Shown: positions 11,916 to 20,475, numbered from the stretch's first letter. The stretch: 64,000 nucleotides of DNA from Labrys monachus (GCF_030814655.1 NZ_JAUSVK010000001.1:6856401-6920400); one strand, 5' to 3'. The notes: generated by a model from the sequence alone, not told the origin. Program-made: numbers and translations.

Positions 11916-11924
11916 GCCGTAATC

Positions 11925-13604
11925 GTGCAAAACCCATTCAGCTTTCTGCCCCGGATCCGAGTGTCGCGTGCCGGCCGAATCATGGCCACCGCCTTTGCCT
12001 CGACCATGGCGATGTGGGCCGCGGTCGACCAGACCGAGAGCGCGATCGCCAATGGCGAGACCCGCTCGCTGTCGATGAAGCATCTCCATACCGGCGAGAC
12101 GATCAACATCACCTACAAGCGCGACGGCCGGTATGATTCCGACGCGCTCAAGAAGCTGAACTGGTTCCTGCGCGACTGGCGGCGCGACGAGCCCACGCGC
12201 ATGGATCCGCGCCTGTTCGACACCATCTGGCTCGCCTATCACGCGGTCGGCGCCACCCAGCCCGTCAACGTCGTGTGCGGCTACCGTTCGCCCGAAACCA
12301 ACGGCATGCTGCGCCGGCGCTCGCGGGGCGTCGCCAAATTCAGCCAGCATACGCTCGGCAAGGCGATGGACTTCTTCATTCCCGGCGTGCCGCTGTCCAA
12401 GCTGCGCGTCGCAGGCCTTCGCCTCCAGCGCGGCGGCGTCGGCTTCTACCCGACCTCGGGCTCGCCCTTCGTGCATATGGATGCCGGCGGTGTCCGCATG
12501 TGGCCGCGCATGTCGCGCAGCGAGCTGGCCTCCGTGTTCCCCGACGGGAAGACGGTGCTCATCCCGGCCGACGGCCGCCCGATGGCGGGCTATCAGGTCG
12601 CCATGAACGAGATCCTGCGCAAGGGCGGCACCGTCGGCGGCCGGCAGGGCGCGGGCGACGATGACGGCGGTGGCGGCGACGACAATGGCGGCGGCGGTTT
12701 CTTCGCGAGCCTGTTCGGCCATCGCAGCAGCCAGACGCCTTCCGAGACCATGATGCAGGCCTCGGCATCCTCGCGCGGCGGCCTCGTGGCGCCGTCCTCG
12801 TCCGCACCGGCTCCCACCGTCGTGGCGATGGCCAGGCCGGCCCAGCTCGAATCGCCCGCCCGCATGGCCTCGATCCCCCTTCCCGAACGGCGGCCCTCGG
12901 GCATCGACGCCTCGGTTGAGGTCGCCGATGCCGGCGACAGCGTTCCCGACATGACCAGCGCTTCGGCGTCCAACGTGCCGCTGCCGCCGGTCCGTCCGGA
13001 TGGCGGACCGGTGCCGTCGGCGCCGCCCCAGCAGGTTGCGTCTCTCGATGGCCCGGCCATCGCCCAGGATGTGAGCGCCGCGGCGCCGGCCGCCGCGATG
13101 CCGGCACGGCCGGCTTCGATCACGCCGTCCGCCGAGAAGGTTCCGGTGGCCCGTCCCGCCTCGGCCTCCGCGACGCTGCAGCCGCGCCCTGCGATCTTCG
13201 CCGACCTGTCCAAGGGTGGCGAAGGCTTCATGAAGCGCAGTGCCGGCCGGCAGCCCCAGCGGGCGCTCGGTTTCGCCGATGTTTCGCCGGTGACCCGTAC
13301 GGCCCGGCCGCCTCGTCCGACCCTGACGGCGACCCGCTTCGAGAAGCTCAACTTCGTTTCCCTGTCGGCCCCGGTCCCTTCGGCGCGCAACAAGGAGCAG
13401 GCCCAGCTCATCAAGCCGGACCTGACCACGACGGCCTCGCTGATCGCCGCCCCATCGCGCACGGTGCTGATCAAGTTCGGCGTCGCGGCCTATCAGGACC
13501 TGCGCGCCGAGAAATTCTCGGGCGCGGCGGTGAAGCCCCTGCGCACCGCGAGCTTCTCGCCGATGCCGGACATCTTCACCGGCTCGATCGTCTCCTCGAA
13601 CTGA
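11925..13604 (+). CDS. DUF882 / peptidase M15-like exported protein
   Basis: The 559-residue protein has an N-terminal signal-anchor (residues 15-40) and a DUF882 domain (about 45-225) of the YcbK/M15 fold. Metal-binding signatures are visible: SQHTLGKAMD (H142, D149) and HMD (H184, D186). This fold is linked to cleavage of peptidoglycan peptides. After residue 230 comes a glycine-aspartate tract and then a long Pro/Ala/Ser-rich tail with no recognisable domain. The start is GTG, 9 bp after GAGAG, inside a possible leader hairpin. It follows an L,D-transpeptidase gene, which fits a cell-wall role. Confidence 0.88.
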   Translation: MQNPFSFLPRIRVSRAGRIMATAFASTMAMWAAVDQTESAIANGETRSLSMKHLHTGETINITYKRDGRYDSDALKKLNWFLRDWRRDEPTRMDPRLFDTIWLAYHAVGATQPVNVVCGYRSPETNGMLRRRSRGVAKFSQHTLGKAMDFFIPGVPLSKLRVAGLRLQRGGVGFYPTSGSPFVHMDAGGVRMWPRMSRSELASVFPDGKTVLIPADGRPMAGYQVAMNEILRKGGTVGGRQGAGDDDGGGGDDNGGGGFFASLFGHRSSQTPSETMMQASASSRGGLVAPSSSAPAPTVVAMARPAQLESPARMASIPLPERRPSGIDASVEVADAGDSVPDMTSASASNVPLPPVRPDGGPVPSAPPQQVASLDGPAIAQDVSAAAPAAAMPARPASITPSAEKVPVARPASASATLQPRPAIFADLSKGGEGFMKRSAGRQPQRALGFADVSPVTRTARPPRPTLTATRFEKLNFVSLSAPVPSARNKEQAQLIKPDLTTTASLIAAPSRTVLIKFGVAAYQDLRAEKFSGAAVKPLRTASFSPMPDIFTGSIVSSN

Positions 13605-13620
13605 GACGGGATCGCATCCC

Positions 13621-13724
13621 CTAGAGCAAAGCGCGTTCAGGCAGAAACGGCGGTTTGTTCTAACTCTTTGTTTTTCGACGCGTCTTTGCGTTTTGCCGAT
13701 TCCGTCAAAACATAAAACGCTCTA
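13621..13724. repeat. 104-bp intergenic element with TAGAGC/GCTCTA ends
   Basis: The element begins CTAGAGC and ends GCTCTA, with an internal GTTTGTTCTAACTCTTTG segment of lower GC. It fills the gap between the convergent DUF882 and bolA genes. The layout resembles the short palindromic elements common in Rhizobiales intergenic DNA. Its right end supplies the stop codon of bolA (TAG, read on the minus strand at 13722-13724). No second copy occurs in this window. Confidence 0.6.
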
Positions 13725-14009
13725 CCAGCGGGCCGGTTCGCCCGGCGCGCTGGCTTCGATCGCCAGGGCATGAACGCCGCGTGCGAAGGCGGGCGCCAGC
13801 GCCTCGTTCACCATGCGGTGGCGGTCGACACGGCTGCGGCCGGTAAAGGCCGCCGAAACGATGCGTACGCGAAAATGGCTCTCTCCTCCGTCTCGATGGC
13901 CGGCATGCCCGGCATGATCAGCCGATTCGTCGAGCACGGCCAGGCGCTCGGGCCGCAGGGCCGCGTGAAGGGACGCTTCGATCAGATCGCGGATGGCAGG
14001 AACGGACAT
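13722..14009 (-). CDS. bolA: BolA family protein
   Basis: This 95-residue protein shows the BolA fold landmarks: an N-terminal helix (IRDLIEASLHAAL), a variable His-rich loop, ESHFRVRIVSAAFTGRSRVDRHRMVNEAL, and the final helix ending AIEASAPGE. Proteins of this family bind monothiol glutaredoxins and Fe-S clusters or act as stress regulators. The SxxFxGxxxxxRHRxV signature is essentially intact. The stop codon lies within the terminal repeat of the adjacent intergenic element. No glutaredoxin gene is nearby. Confidence 0.92.
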   Translation of the reverse strand: MSVPAIRDLIEASLHAALRPERLAVLDESADHAGHAGHRDGGESHFRVRIVSAAFTGRSRVDRHRMVNEALAPAFARGVHALAIEASAPGEPARW

Positions 14010-14227
14010 GGTGACTCCCGGGCAGCGGATTTTCCGTTCGGAGGGGGCGGGCAGGCTCGGCTGAAGGTCGCTGCGTCTGCCGCCGCGAGGCCTGGGCGCC
14101 CGGCGACGGATGTCGCGGTTGCTGGCCGCCGAAATACCTCATTTCATTCCGATAGAGCAAGCCGGACCGGCTGACGGTTCCATCCAGTCGGCCGCCAGCG
14201 GCCGTCACCCCATCGCGAGACCAAGCC

Positions 14228-15298
14228 TTGCCGACCTCCCCTCCCGCCCCATCGCAGCGTCGTGCCTCGGGTAGGCGCGTCTTCCTGCCGACCCTGCTTC
14301 TCGGCGTCGTCGTCGTCGCGTGGTCCGGCTTCTGGTGGTACGCCTCGACGCGCGTGCAGTCCGAATGGAGCCGCTTCGTGGTGCGGCAGGCGGAACTCGG
14401 GCGCCAGATCCGCTGTGCCGACCAGAGCTTCGGCGGCTATCCCTTCCGCCTGGAGGTCCGCTGCACCAATCCGCAGGTCACCTCGACCCGGCCCGGGCAG
14501 TCCTTCGACGTGCACCTGGCCGATCTCGGCGCGGTGGCGCAGGTCTACCAGCCCAATAAGGTCATCCTCGAGGCCAAGGGTCCGCTGACCGTCGTCGACG
14601 GGGAAGGCGAGGGCGCGACGGTCACCGCGAACTGGGCGAGCGCCGAGGCCAGCATGGGGATCTGGACGTCGGGTCCGAGCAATGCCGACATCGTCATCAA
14701 AGGGCTCGACGCCAACGCCACCAGAGCGGGGCAGGCGACCTCCCTCGTCGCCGGCGCCAATGTCGAGGCCCACATCCGGCTGGCGGTGGGCGCCAATGCG
14801 GCGCCCGGCGCCTATGACGTGGTGGCCAAGGCCGATGCGGGCAGCATGCCGCCGCTCGACAGGATGCTGGGCGGACCGGAGCCCCTCAGCGGCGAGTTCC
14901 AGGCGACCGTCACCCAGATCGACCTGCAGCCCAGGCCGATGCGGGAGCGCCTGCGTGCCTGGGCGGCCGATGGCGGTTCGCTGCAGATCGTGCTCGCGCA
15001 GCTCAATCGCGGGCCGAGCAGCGTGAAGGCGGCGGGAACGGTGGCGCTGGACGATGGCGGCCACCCCGCCGGCGACCTCACCGTCGCCCTCGCCGGCATC
15101 AACGAGATGAGCGGTTCCCTGCAGCAGGCGGGGCTGGCGTCGGGCCGGCTGGTCGGCCTGATGGGCGTCGGCCTGTCGATGCTCGGCAAGCCGACGAACA
15201 TCGACGGCAAGACCGCCGTGGAGGTGCCGGTCAGGCTCGCCAACGGCAAGGTCAGCATCGGCTCCTTCCCGGCCGGCCGGCTGCCCAGCCTGTTCTGA
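14228..15298 (+). CDS. DUF2125 domain protein
   Basis: The 356-residue protein has a short cytoplasmic N-terminus, one transmembrane or signal segment (about residues 18-38), and a long beta-rich periplasmic region. That region contains RQIRCADQSFGGYPFRLE, the characteristic start of DUF2125 proteins of alphaproteobacteria. The function is unknown. TTG at 14228 is the likely start; no better ATG or GTG precedes the hydrophobic segment, and GCGAGA lies upstream. The stop codon directly abuts that of the convergent tartrate dehydrogenase gene. Confidence 0.85.
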   Translation: MPTSPPAPSQRRASGRRVFLPTLLLGVVVVAWSGFWWYASTRVQSEWSRFVVRQAELGRQIRCADQSFGGYPFRLEVRCTNPQVTSTRPGQSFDVHLADLGAVAQVYQPNKVILEAKGPLTVVDGEGEGATVTANWASAEASMGIWTSGPSNADIVIKGLDANATRAGQATSLVAGANVEAHIRLAVGANAAPGAYDVVAKADAGSMPPLDRMLGGPEPLSGEFQATVTQIDLQPRPMRERLRAWAADGGSLQIVLAQLNRGPSSVKAAGTVALDDGGHPAGDLTVALAGINEMSGSLQQAGLASGRLVGLMGVGLSMLGKPTNIDGKTAVEVPVRLANGKVSIGSFPAGRLPSLF

Positions 15299-16372
15299 TC
15301 ACGCCTCGCGGCGGATCGCGCTGCAGACCGCGGCGGTGATCTCCTGCGTGGTCGAGGTGCCGCCGAGATCCGGCGTGAGCGGGAAATTGCCGCCCGTGAC
15401 CTGCTCGATGGCCCGCATCAGCCGGGCGGCCGCCGGTGCTTCGCCGAGATGCTCCAGCATCATGGCGCCGGTCCAGAACGTCGCCAGCGGATTGGCGATG
15501 CCCTTCCCGGCGATGTCGAAGGCCGAGCCGTGGATCGGCTCGAACATCGAGGGATATCGGCGGCTCGGGTCGATGTTCGCCGTGGGCGCGATGCCGAGGC
15601 TGCCCGCGAGCGCCGCGCCGAGATCGCTCAGGATGTCGGCGTGGAGATTGGTGGCGACCACCACGTCGAGGCTTTCGGGCTTCAGCACCATGCGTGTCGT
15701 CATGGCGTCGACCAGCACCTTGTCCACCGCCACCTCGGGAAAGGCGGCCGCGACCTCGGCGGCGATCTCGTCCCACAGCACCATGCCGTGGCGCTGGGCG
15801 TTGGATTTCGTCACCACGCTGACCTGCCGCCGGGTGCGCGTCATGGCGAGCCGGAAGGCGAACTCCATGATGCGCCGGACGCCGGTGCGCGTGAAGATCG
15901 AGGTTTCCGTCGCCACTTCCTCCGGCTGGCCGCGATGGGTGCGACCGCCATTGCCGGAATATTCGCCCTCGCTGTTCTCGCGCACGATGACGAAATCGAC
16001 GTCCTCAGGCCGGGCGTTGCGCAGCGGGCCGGCGATACCCGGCAGGAGCCGGACGGGCCGCACATTGGCATATTGGTCGAAGCCCTGGCAGATGGCGAGG
16101 CGCAGGCCCCACAATGTGAGGTCGTCGGGCAGGCCGGGATCGCCGACCGCGCCGAAATAGATGGCGTCGAAGCCGCGCAGCGTGTCGAGGCCGTCGGCGG
16201 GCATCATGCGCCCGGTCTGGCGGTAGAAATCCGATCCCCACGGAAATTCGGTGACCGCCAGCCGGAAGTCGCCGCAGCGCCGCTCCAACTCGGCGAGCAC
16301 CTGGAGGCCGGCCGCGATGACCTCCTTTCCGATGCCGTCGGCGGGAATGGCGGCGATCGAATGCTGACGCAT
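15299..16372 (-). CDS. tartrate dehydrogenase / D-malate dehydrogenase family enzyme
   Basis: This 357-residue NAD-dependent beta-decarboxylating dehydrogenase belongs to the isopropylmalate/isocitrate family. The TtuC/DmlA subgroup is indicated by LTLWGLRLAICQGFDQYANVRP and by VRENSEGEYSG. The active-site lysine segment (VVTKSNAQRHGM) and the metal-binding ADILSDLGAALAGSLG are intact. It should act on tartrate or D-malate, but the substrate cannot be settled from sequence. The ATG at 16372 follows GAGGAGAAAGA. It is divergent from an SDR gene. A second member of the family lies at 26235-27308. Confidence 0.9.
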   Translation of the reverse strand: MRQHSIAAIPADGIGKEVIAAGLQVLAELERRCGDFRLAVTEFPWGSDFYRQTGRMMPADGLDTLRGFDAIYFGAVGDPGLPDDLTLWGLRLAICQGFDQYANVRPVRLLPGIAGPLRNARPEDVDFVIVRENSEGEYSGNGGRTHRGQPEEVATETSIFTRTGVRRIMEFAFRLAMTRTRRQVSVVTKSNAQRHGMVLWDEIAAEVAAAFPEVAVDKVLVDAMTTRMVLKPESLDVVVATNLHADILSDLGAALAGSLGIAPTANIDPSRRYPSMFEPIHGSAFDIAGKGIANPLATFWTGAMMLEHLGEAPAAARLMRAIEQVTGGNFPLTPDLGGTSTTQEITAAVCSAIRREA

Positions 16373-16688
16373 GGGTCTTTCTCCTCGGCCTCGGCCGGCA
16401 GGGTTGCAGCAGGGGCGCCCGCCCGCCGGGGCGGGAGCGGAGATGCCTGCCGTCCGACCTCGATAGCGGCGGCGGCCGGGCCTGACAAGCGAGCCGATGC
16501 GAGGCGGCGTGAAGGAAGCGCGCTGGCCGCCCGCGATCTCCGAGGATAGGCTTGCCGAGGTCGGCGGCGCAGGAGGTCGGGACGATGAACACACCTGTCC
16601 CTTTTCACCCGCGTTCTCTTGCCCCTCGGGGTGACAGGGGCGTTCCCGGCGCCGCCGCCGTTTTTCCGCCAGCAAAGGAGGGGCCAGG
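16373..16688. other. divergent promoter region, tartrate dehydrogenase / SDR
   Basis: No gene is visible. The region is GC-rich and contains inverted repeats: a CCCGCC/GGCGGG stem near 16420-16440, and a longer pair linking CACCC near 16606-16612 to GGGGTGACAGG near 16628-16638. It must hold both promoters. The SDR ribosome binding site AAAGGAGGGG is at 16674-16683. No FadR-like operator of the type found at 18552-18690 is seen here. Confidence 0.5.
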
Positions 16689-17447
16689 ATGGCCATGAAG
16701 ACCGCAATCATCACCGGAGGCGGGATCGGCATCGGCCGGTCCTCCGCCTTCGCCTTCGCCCGGGCCGGCTACCGCGCGATCGTGACCGACGTCCTCGAGG
16801 CGGAAGGCCGCGATGTCGTCGAGGCGATCGCCGCCGAGGGCGGCAGCGCCGAGTTCCACGCGCTCGACGTGCGCAGCACGCAGCAGGCCGATGCGGTCGT
16901 CGCCGAGGTGGAGAGGAAATACGGACCGCTCGACGTCGTGCTCGCCAATGCCGGCATCGCCCACAAGGTGCCGCTCGCGCAGCTGACCGACGAGAAATGG
17001 GACCAGACGCTCGACATCGACCTCGGCGGCGTCTTCCGCATCGTGCGCGCCGCCGCGCCGGCCATGCGACGCAACGGCAAGGGCAGCGTCATCGCGCTGT
17101 CCTCGATCATGGGCGTCGCCTATGGCTGGGACGAGCATGTGCACTACTCGGCCGCCAAGACCGGCGTCGTCGGCCTGGTGCGCGGCCTCGCCGTCGAACT
17201 GGCGCGCGACGGGGTGCGCGTCAACGGCATCGCGCCCGGCTATATCCGCACCGCCCAGGCGCTCTCGAAGGAGCACTCCCTCGGCCCCGAGGGGCTGGAG
17301 GCCGCGGCGAAGTTCATCCCGCTCGGGCGCACCGGCGAGCCGGAGGAGGTCGCCGATGTCGCCGTGTTCCTCGCCTCCGAGGCGGCCCGCTACATCACCG
17401 GACAGGTGATCGTGGTGGATGGCGGCCTGCTCGTCGGGCGGTATTGA
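16689..17447 (+). CDS. SDR family oxidoreductase
   Basis: A classical short-chain dehydrogenase of 252 residues. The cofactor motif is TGGGIGIG near the N-terminus, NAG lies in the fourth strand, and the catalytic tetrad includes Ser139/140, Y153 and K157 (YSAAK). The C-terminal segment (FLASEAARYITGQVIVVDGG) is typical. An aspartate ends the second strand (VTDV), which favours NAD over NADP. A strong AAAGGAGGGG ribosome binding site is 5 bp upstream. The substrate is unknown; its position beside a tartrate dehydrogenase suggests a hydroxy- or sugar-acid alcohol. Confidence 0.9.
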   Translation: MAMKTAIITGGGIGIGRSSAFAFARAGYRAIVTDVLEAEGRDVVEAIAAEGGSAEFHALDVRSTQQADAVVAEVERKYGPLDVVLANAGIAHKVPLAQLTDEKWDQTLDIDLGGVFRIVRAAAPAMRRNGKGSVIALSSIMGVAYGWDEHVHYSAAKTGVVGLVRGLAVELARDGVRVNGIAPGYIRTAQALSKEHSLGPEGLEAAAKFIPLGRTGEPEEVADVAVFLASEAARYITGQVIVVDGGLLVGRY

Positions 17448-17541
17448 GAGGCTGCGTCGGGCCTGCAAGCCGCGCATGTGCTGGGAGAAGGTCGGTCGGT
17501 GACCGACGCTCCCCGCACAGGGCCGCTGCCGGCCGATGGCG

Positions 17542-18519
17542 CTACCCGCCGAGATAGTCGATCTCCGCCCTCAGCGCCTCGCTGTCCAGGCCGAGCCCGA
17601 GAAGCAGGGCGGCGAGGATGCGCGCCTTGGGGCCGTTGAGGTCGCCGGCGAAGATCACGCCGCCGTCGGCGAGGTCCCGGCCGCCGCCATTGCCGTAGAC
17701 CGGCTTCACCCGGCCCTTGGGGCAGCGCGAGGTCATGATCACGGGAATGCCGGCGCGGACGATCTCGACCGCCGCCGCCGTGACGGCGGGCGGGGCGTTG
17801 CCGAGCCCGAACCCCTCGAGGACGAAGGCCTTGGTGCCATGGGCGGCGGCATAGCGCAGATAACCGTCGGTCGAGCCCATCGAGAGCTTGACGAGCTCCA
17901 CCGCCGGCTCGAGGGCGGCGGGCGCATAGGTCCGGCGCAAAGTCGGCCGGCGATGGACGAACACCTGTCCCGCGTCGATCTCCCCGAGCTTGCCGTGCTC
18001 GCCGGACATGAAGGTGTCCACCCGCGAGGTATGGGTCTTGGTCACGTCGCGGGCGGCGTGGAATTCCTGCTCGAAGCAGATCATGGCGCCGAGGCCGCGG
18101 GCCGCTGGCGCGGCGGCGAGGCGCACGGCGTCGGCGATGTTGCGGGGGCCGTCGGTGTCGGGCTGGTCCGCGGCGCGCTGGGCGCCGGTGAACACCACGG
18201 GCTTGTCGCCGCGCAGGAGCAGCTCGGCCATGTAGGCGCTCTCCTCCATCGTGTCGGTGCCGTGGGTGACGACCACGCCGTCGCAGCCGCCGTCGAGCTT
18301 GGCGTTGATGCGGGCGGCGAGCGCGAAGGCCAAAGGCAGGTCGAAGGCATAGCTGCCGATGTTGCAGAACTCCTCGACCTCCAGCTCGATGTCCGGCAGC
18401 GGATCGTGGAGGCTGGCCCGCAAGTCATGGCCGCTGACGCCGGCGACCGTATGGCCCGTCTCGCTGTTGCGCCGCGATGCGATCGTGCCGCCGGTGGTTA
18501 TCAAACAAATCTTCTTCAT
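17542..18519 (-). CDS. L-asparaginase family protein
   Basis: The 325-residue protein has both asparaginase threonine motifs: ITTGGTIAS (T12) and VVTHGTDTMEES (H86-G-T88-D89). The downstream lysine segment VTKTHTSR is also present. No signal peptide is visible, so it is probably a cytoplasmic, type I-like enzyme hydrolysing asparagine or a related amide. It is divergent from the peptide-type importer operon. A perfect FadR-like palindrome lies 33-45 bp upstream of its start, so it is probably co-regulated with that operon. Confidence 0.92.
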   Translation of the reverse strand: MKKICLITTGGTIASRRNSETGHTVAGVSGHDLRASLHDPLPDIELEVEEFCNIGSYAFDLPLAFALAARINAKLDGGCDGVVVTHGTDTMEESAYMAELLLRGDKPVVFTGAQRAADQPDTDGPRNIADAVRLAAAPAARGLGAMICFEQEFHAARDVTKTHTSRVDTFMSGEHGKLGEIDAGQVFVHRRPTLRRTYAPAALEPAVELVKLSMGSTDGYLRYAAAHGTKAFVLEGFGLGNAPPAVTAAAVEIVRAGIPVIMTSRCPKGRVKPVYGNGGGRDLADGGVIFAGDLNGPKARILAALLLGLGLDSEALRAEIDYLGG

Positions 18520-18551
18520 CTGGCTCTATCTCGGTTGCGCTGCCGCCGACG

Positions 18552-18564
18552 TTGGTCTGACCAA
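18552..18564. promoter_or_regulatory. FadR-type (GntR) operator 1
   Basis: TTGGTCTGACCAA is a perfect palindrome around its central T. It matches the TGGTCNGACCA core bound by FadR-subfamily GntR regulators. It lies just upstream of the asparaginase start in an AT-rich promoter zone. The likely ligand regulator is the GntR protein at 25376-26128; this assignment is inferred. Confidence 0.65.
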
Positions 18565-18637
18565 ATATTCTATATAATTCAAATTTTGGCCATAAAGTGC
18601 AAAGTTTGTGCAGATGCTGCTCATTTTTTTCCATTGA

Positions 18638-18690
18638 CGGCCTGACCAATATAATGGCTCTATCTAAGTGGCAAATCTCGGTCTGACCAA
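18638..18690. promoter_or_regulatory. FadR-type operators 2 and 3 before the importer operon
   Basis: CGGCCTGACCA (18638-18648, two mismatches to the palindrome) is followed directly by TATAAT at 18650-18655, a plausible -10 box. TCGGTCTGACCAA (18678-18690) differs from a perfect palindrome at one position. Both lie upstream of the substrate-binding protein gene at 18741, and with operator 1 they make three copies in 140 bp. Confidence 0.6.
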
Positions 18691-18740
18691 AAAGGCAAAA
18701 GGCGGAGCTTGCCGCCACACCATCACCCCTGGGGATCAAC

Positions 18741-20405
18741 ATGTCTGACCCGTTTACGCGAATGAAGCTTGGGCCTTCCCGCCGGCAATTCCTGCAGGTG
18801 GCCGCGGCGGCCGGCGGCGCCGCGGTGCTGCCCGCGTCCTTCGGGGCGAACGAGGCGGCGGCGCAGGGCGCCGGCGACACGCTGGTGATCGCCGCGCCGG
18901 CGACGCCGCAGGGGCTCGACATCGAATTCGACGTGAGCCTCGGCTCCATCGACTCGCTGGGGGCTCTCTACGAATACATGCTCGGCTATGAGAAGGTACC
19001 CGACCCCGACGCCCCCGGCGTGCTGCGGGAGGATACCTCGGTGCATGCCGACAAGCCCGACGGCATGGCGCTCAAGGGGCGCCTCGCCGAATCCTGGGAG
19101 GTCTCGCCGGACGGTCGCAAGGCGACGTTCAAGCTGCGCGAGGGCGTCAAGTCCAACTGGGGCAATACCTTCTCGTCCAAGGACGTCAAGTGGACCTGGG
19201 ACCGCAAGTTCAACCTGAAGGGCCAGGGCCTGTTCCAGACCGCGGTGCTCGGCCTGACCTCGCCCGACCAGATCAAGGTCGAGGGCGAGCATGCGATCTC
19301 CTTCAATCTCGAAAAGCCCAACCCGCTGTTGCTGAAGCAGCAGTGCAACCTCGCCAATCCCATCTACGACGCCACCAAATGCGCCGAAGTCGGCGGCTCG
19401 GCCGACCCCTGGGCCGTCGCCTTCCTCAAAAACGACAGCGCCGGCTTCGGCCCCTACCGCCTCGCCCAGCTCGTGCGCGGCCAGCAGGCCGTCTTCGAGG
19501 CGCGCGACGATTACTGGGACACCAAGCCGGCGATGAAGCGCGTGATCATGCGCGAAGTGCCGCAGTCGGCGAGCCGCTTCTCGCTCCTGCAGGGCGGCGC
19601 CGTCGACATCGCGCAGTTCCTGCAGCCGCGCGAGCTGGAGGCCCTGAAGAAGCAGAAGAACGTCGCGGTCGATGCCGTCAACTCGTCCTACATGATCTGG
19701 CTGGAACTCAACGCCAAGATCAAGCCGTTCGACAATGTCGACGTGCGGCGCGCCGTCAACCTCGCTCTGCCGCGCGACGAGATCATCCGCACCATCTATT
19801 ACGGCTATGCCGACGCCCAGACCGCGCCGATGCCCTACATCTATCCGATGGTGGACAAGAGCTTCTTTTCCTACAAATATGATGTCGCCAAGGCCAAGGA
19901 CCTGCTCGCCAAGGCCGGCTTCGGCAAGGGCGTGAGCACGACGCTGTCCTACAATGCGGGCGATCCGACGCAGGAGCCGATCGCGCTCCTGATCCAGACC
20001 TCGCTGCGCCAGATCGGCATCGAGCTCACGCTGGAAAAGCTTCCGGCGGGCGTGTTCTACGAGAACGTCACCAAGCGCGCCAAGCCGATGATCTTCTATC
20101 TGGATTCGCCGTGGACGCCCGATCCGGGCTACTCGACCTATCTCTATTTCAACTCCAAGAGCTATGTGAACTACTCGAACTACGAGAATACCACCGTCGA
20201 CCAGCTCATCACCGACGGCCTGGCGACGCTCGACAACAATGTCCGCCTGGAGAAGTACAAGCAGGTCCAGAAGACGCTGATGGACGAAGCGCCCTGGGGC
20301 TTCCTGGCCTATCCGAAATATACCCTGGCCCGGAAGGCGAACCTCAAGGGTTACACCTACTACACGTCGAACAACCTGCGCTTCCAGGACTTCTCGCGCG
20401 GTTGA
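18741..20405 (+). CDS. ABC transporter substrate-binding protein, family 5 (peptide/nickel type)
   Basis: This 554-residue periplasmic protein has a twin-arginine signal (PSRRQFLQVAAAAGG). The body is typical of the SBP_bac_5 group, with LKGRLAESWEVSPDGRKATF and a long lobe II. Family members bind peptides, nickel, opines or small organic solutes. The genes after the importer encode tartrate-type enzymes, so the ligand may be an organic acid or its amide. It is the first gene of a plus-strand operon running to about 29478, behind FadR-like operators. Confidence 0.92.
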   Translation: MSDPFTRMKLGPSRRQFLQVAAAAGGAAVLPASFGANEAAAQGAGDTLVIAAPATPQGLDIEFDVSLGSIDSLGALYEYMLGYEKVPDPDAPGVLREDTSVHADKPDGMALKGRLAESWEVSPDGRKATFKLREGVKSNWGNTFSSKDVKWTWDRKFNLKGQGLFQTAVLGLTSPDQIKVEGEHAISFNLEKPNPLLLKQQCNLANPIYDATKCAEVGGSADPWAVAFLKNDSAGFGPYRLAQLVRGQQAVFEARDDYWDTKPAMKRVIMREVPQSASRFSLLQGGAVDIAQFLQPRELEALKKQKNVAVDAVNSSYMIWLELNAKIKPFDNVDVRRAVNLALPRDEIIRTIYYGYADAQTAPMPYIYPMVDKSFFSYKYDVAKAKDLLAKAGFGKGVSTTLSYNAGDPTQEPIALLIQTSLRQIGIELTLEKLPAGVFYENVTKRAKPMIFYLDSPWTPDPGYSTYLYFNSKSYVNYSNYENTTVDQLITDGLATLDNNVRLEKYKQVQKTLMDEAPWGFLAYPKYTLARKANLKGYTYYTSNNLRFQDFSRG

Positions 20406-20443
20406 ATCGCTTCTCGCGCGGTTGAGCCGCTTCTCGCGGCTGA
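20390..20443 (+). repeat. 20-bp repeat spanning the stop codon of the binding-protein gene
   Basis: CTTCTCGCGCGGTTGA occurs at 20390-20405, where its TGA is the stop codon, and again at 20410-20425. A shorter third copy (CTTCTCGCGGCTGA) is at 20430-20443. The period is 20 bp. It looks like local duplication of the end of the gene. Confidence 0.7.
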
Positions 20444-20450
20444 ACGCCTG

Positions 20451-20475
20451 CCTCTCCGGGACCGTCCCGGGGAGG
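20451..20475 (+). terminator. stable hairpin between binding-protein and permease genes
   Basis: CCTCTCCGGG (20451-20460) pairs with CCCGGGGAGG (20466-20475) around a 5-nt loop, with one G-U pair. There is no T-run. Hairpins at this place in ABC operons often stabilise the upstream mRNA or partly terminate it, so that the binding protein is made in excess. That role is inferred here. Confidence 0.5.

Noticed and set aside
18634..18655. TTGACG plus TATAAT as a standard sigma-70 promoter for the importer operon
   Set aside because: The two boxes are only 10 bp apart, too close for a normal promoter. TATAAT may still be a -10 with a weak -35.
20390..20443. Short 20-bp repeats considered as iterons or regulator sites
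   Set aside because: They begin inside the coding end of the binding-protein gene and copy its stop codon, so local duplication explains them better.
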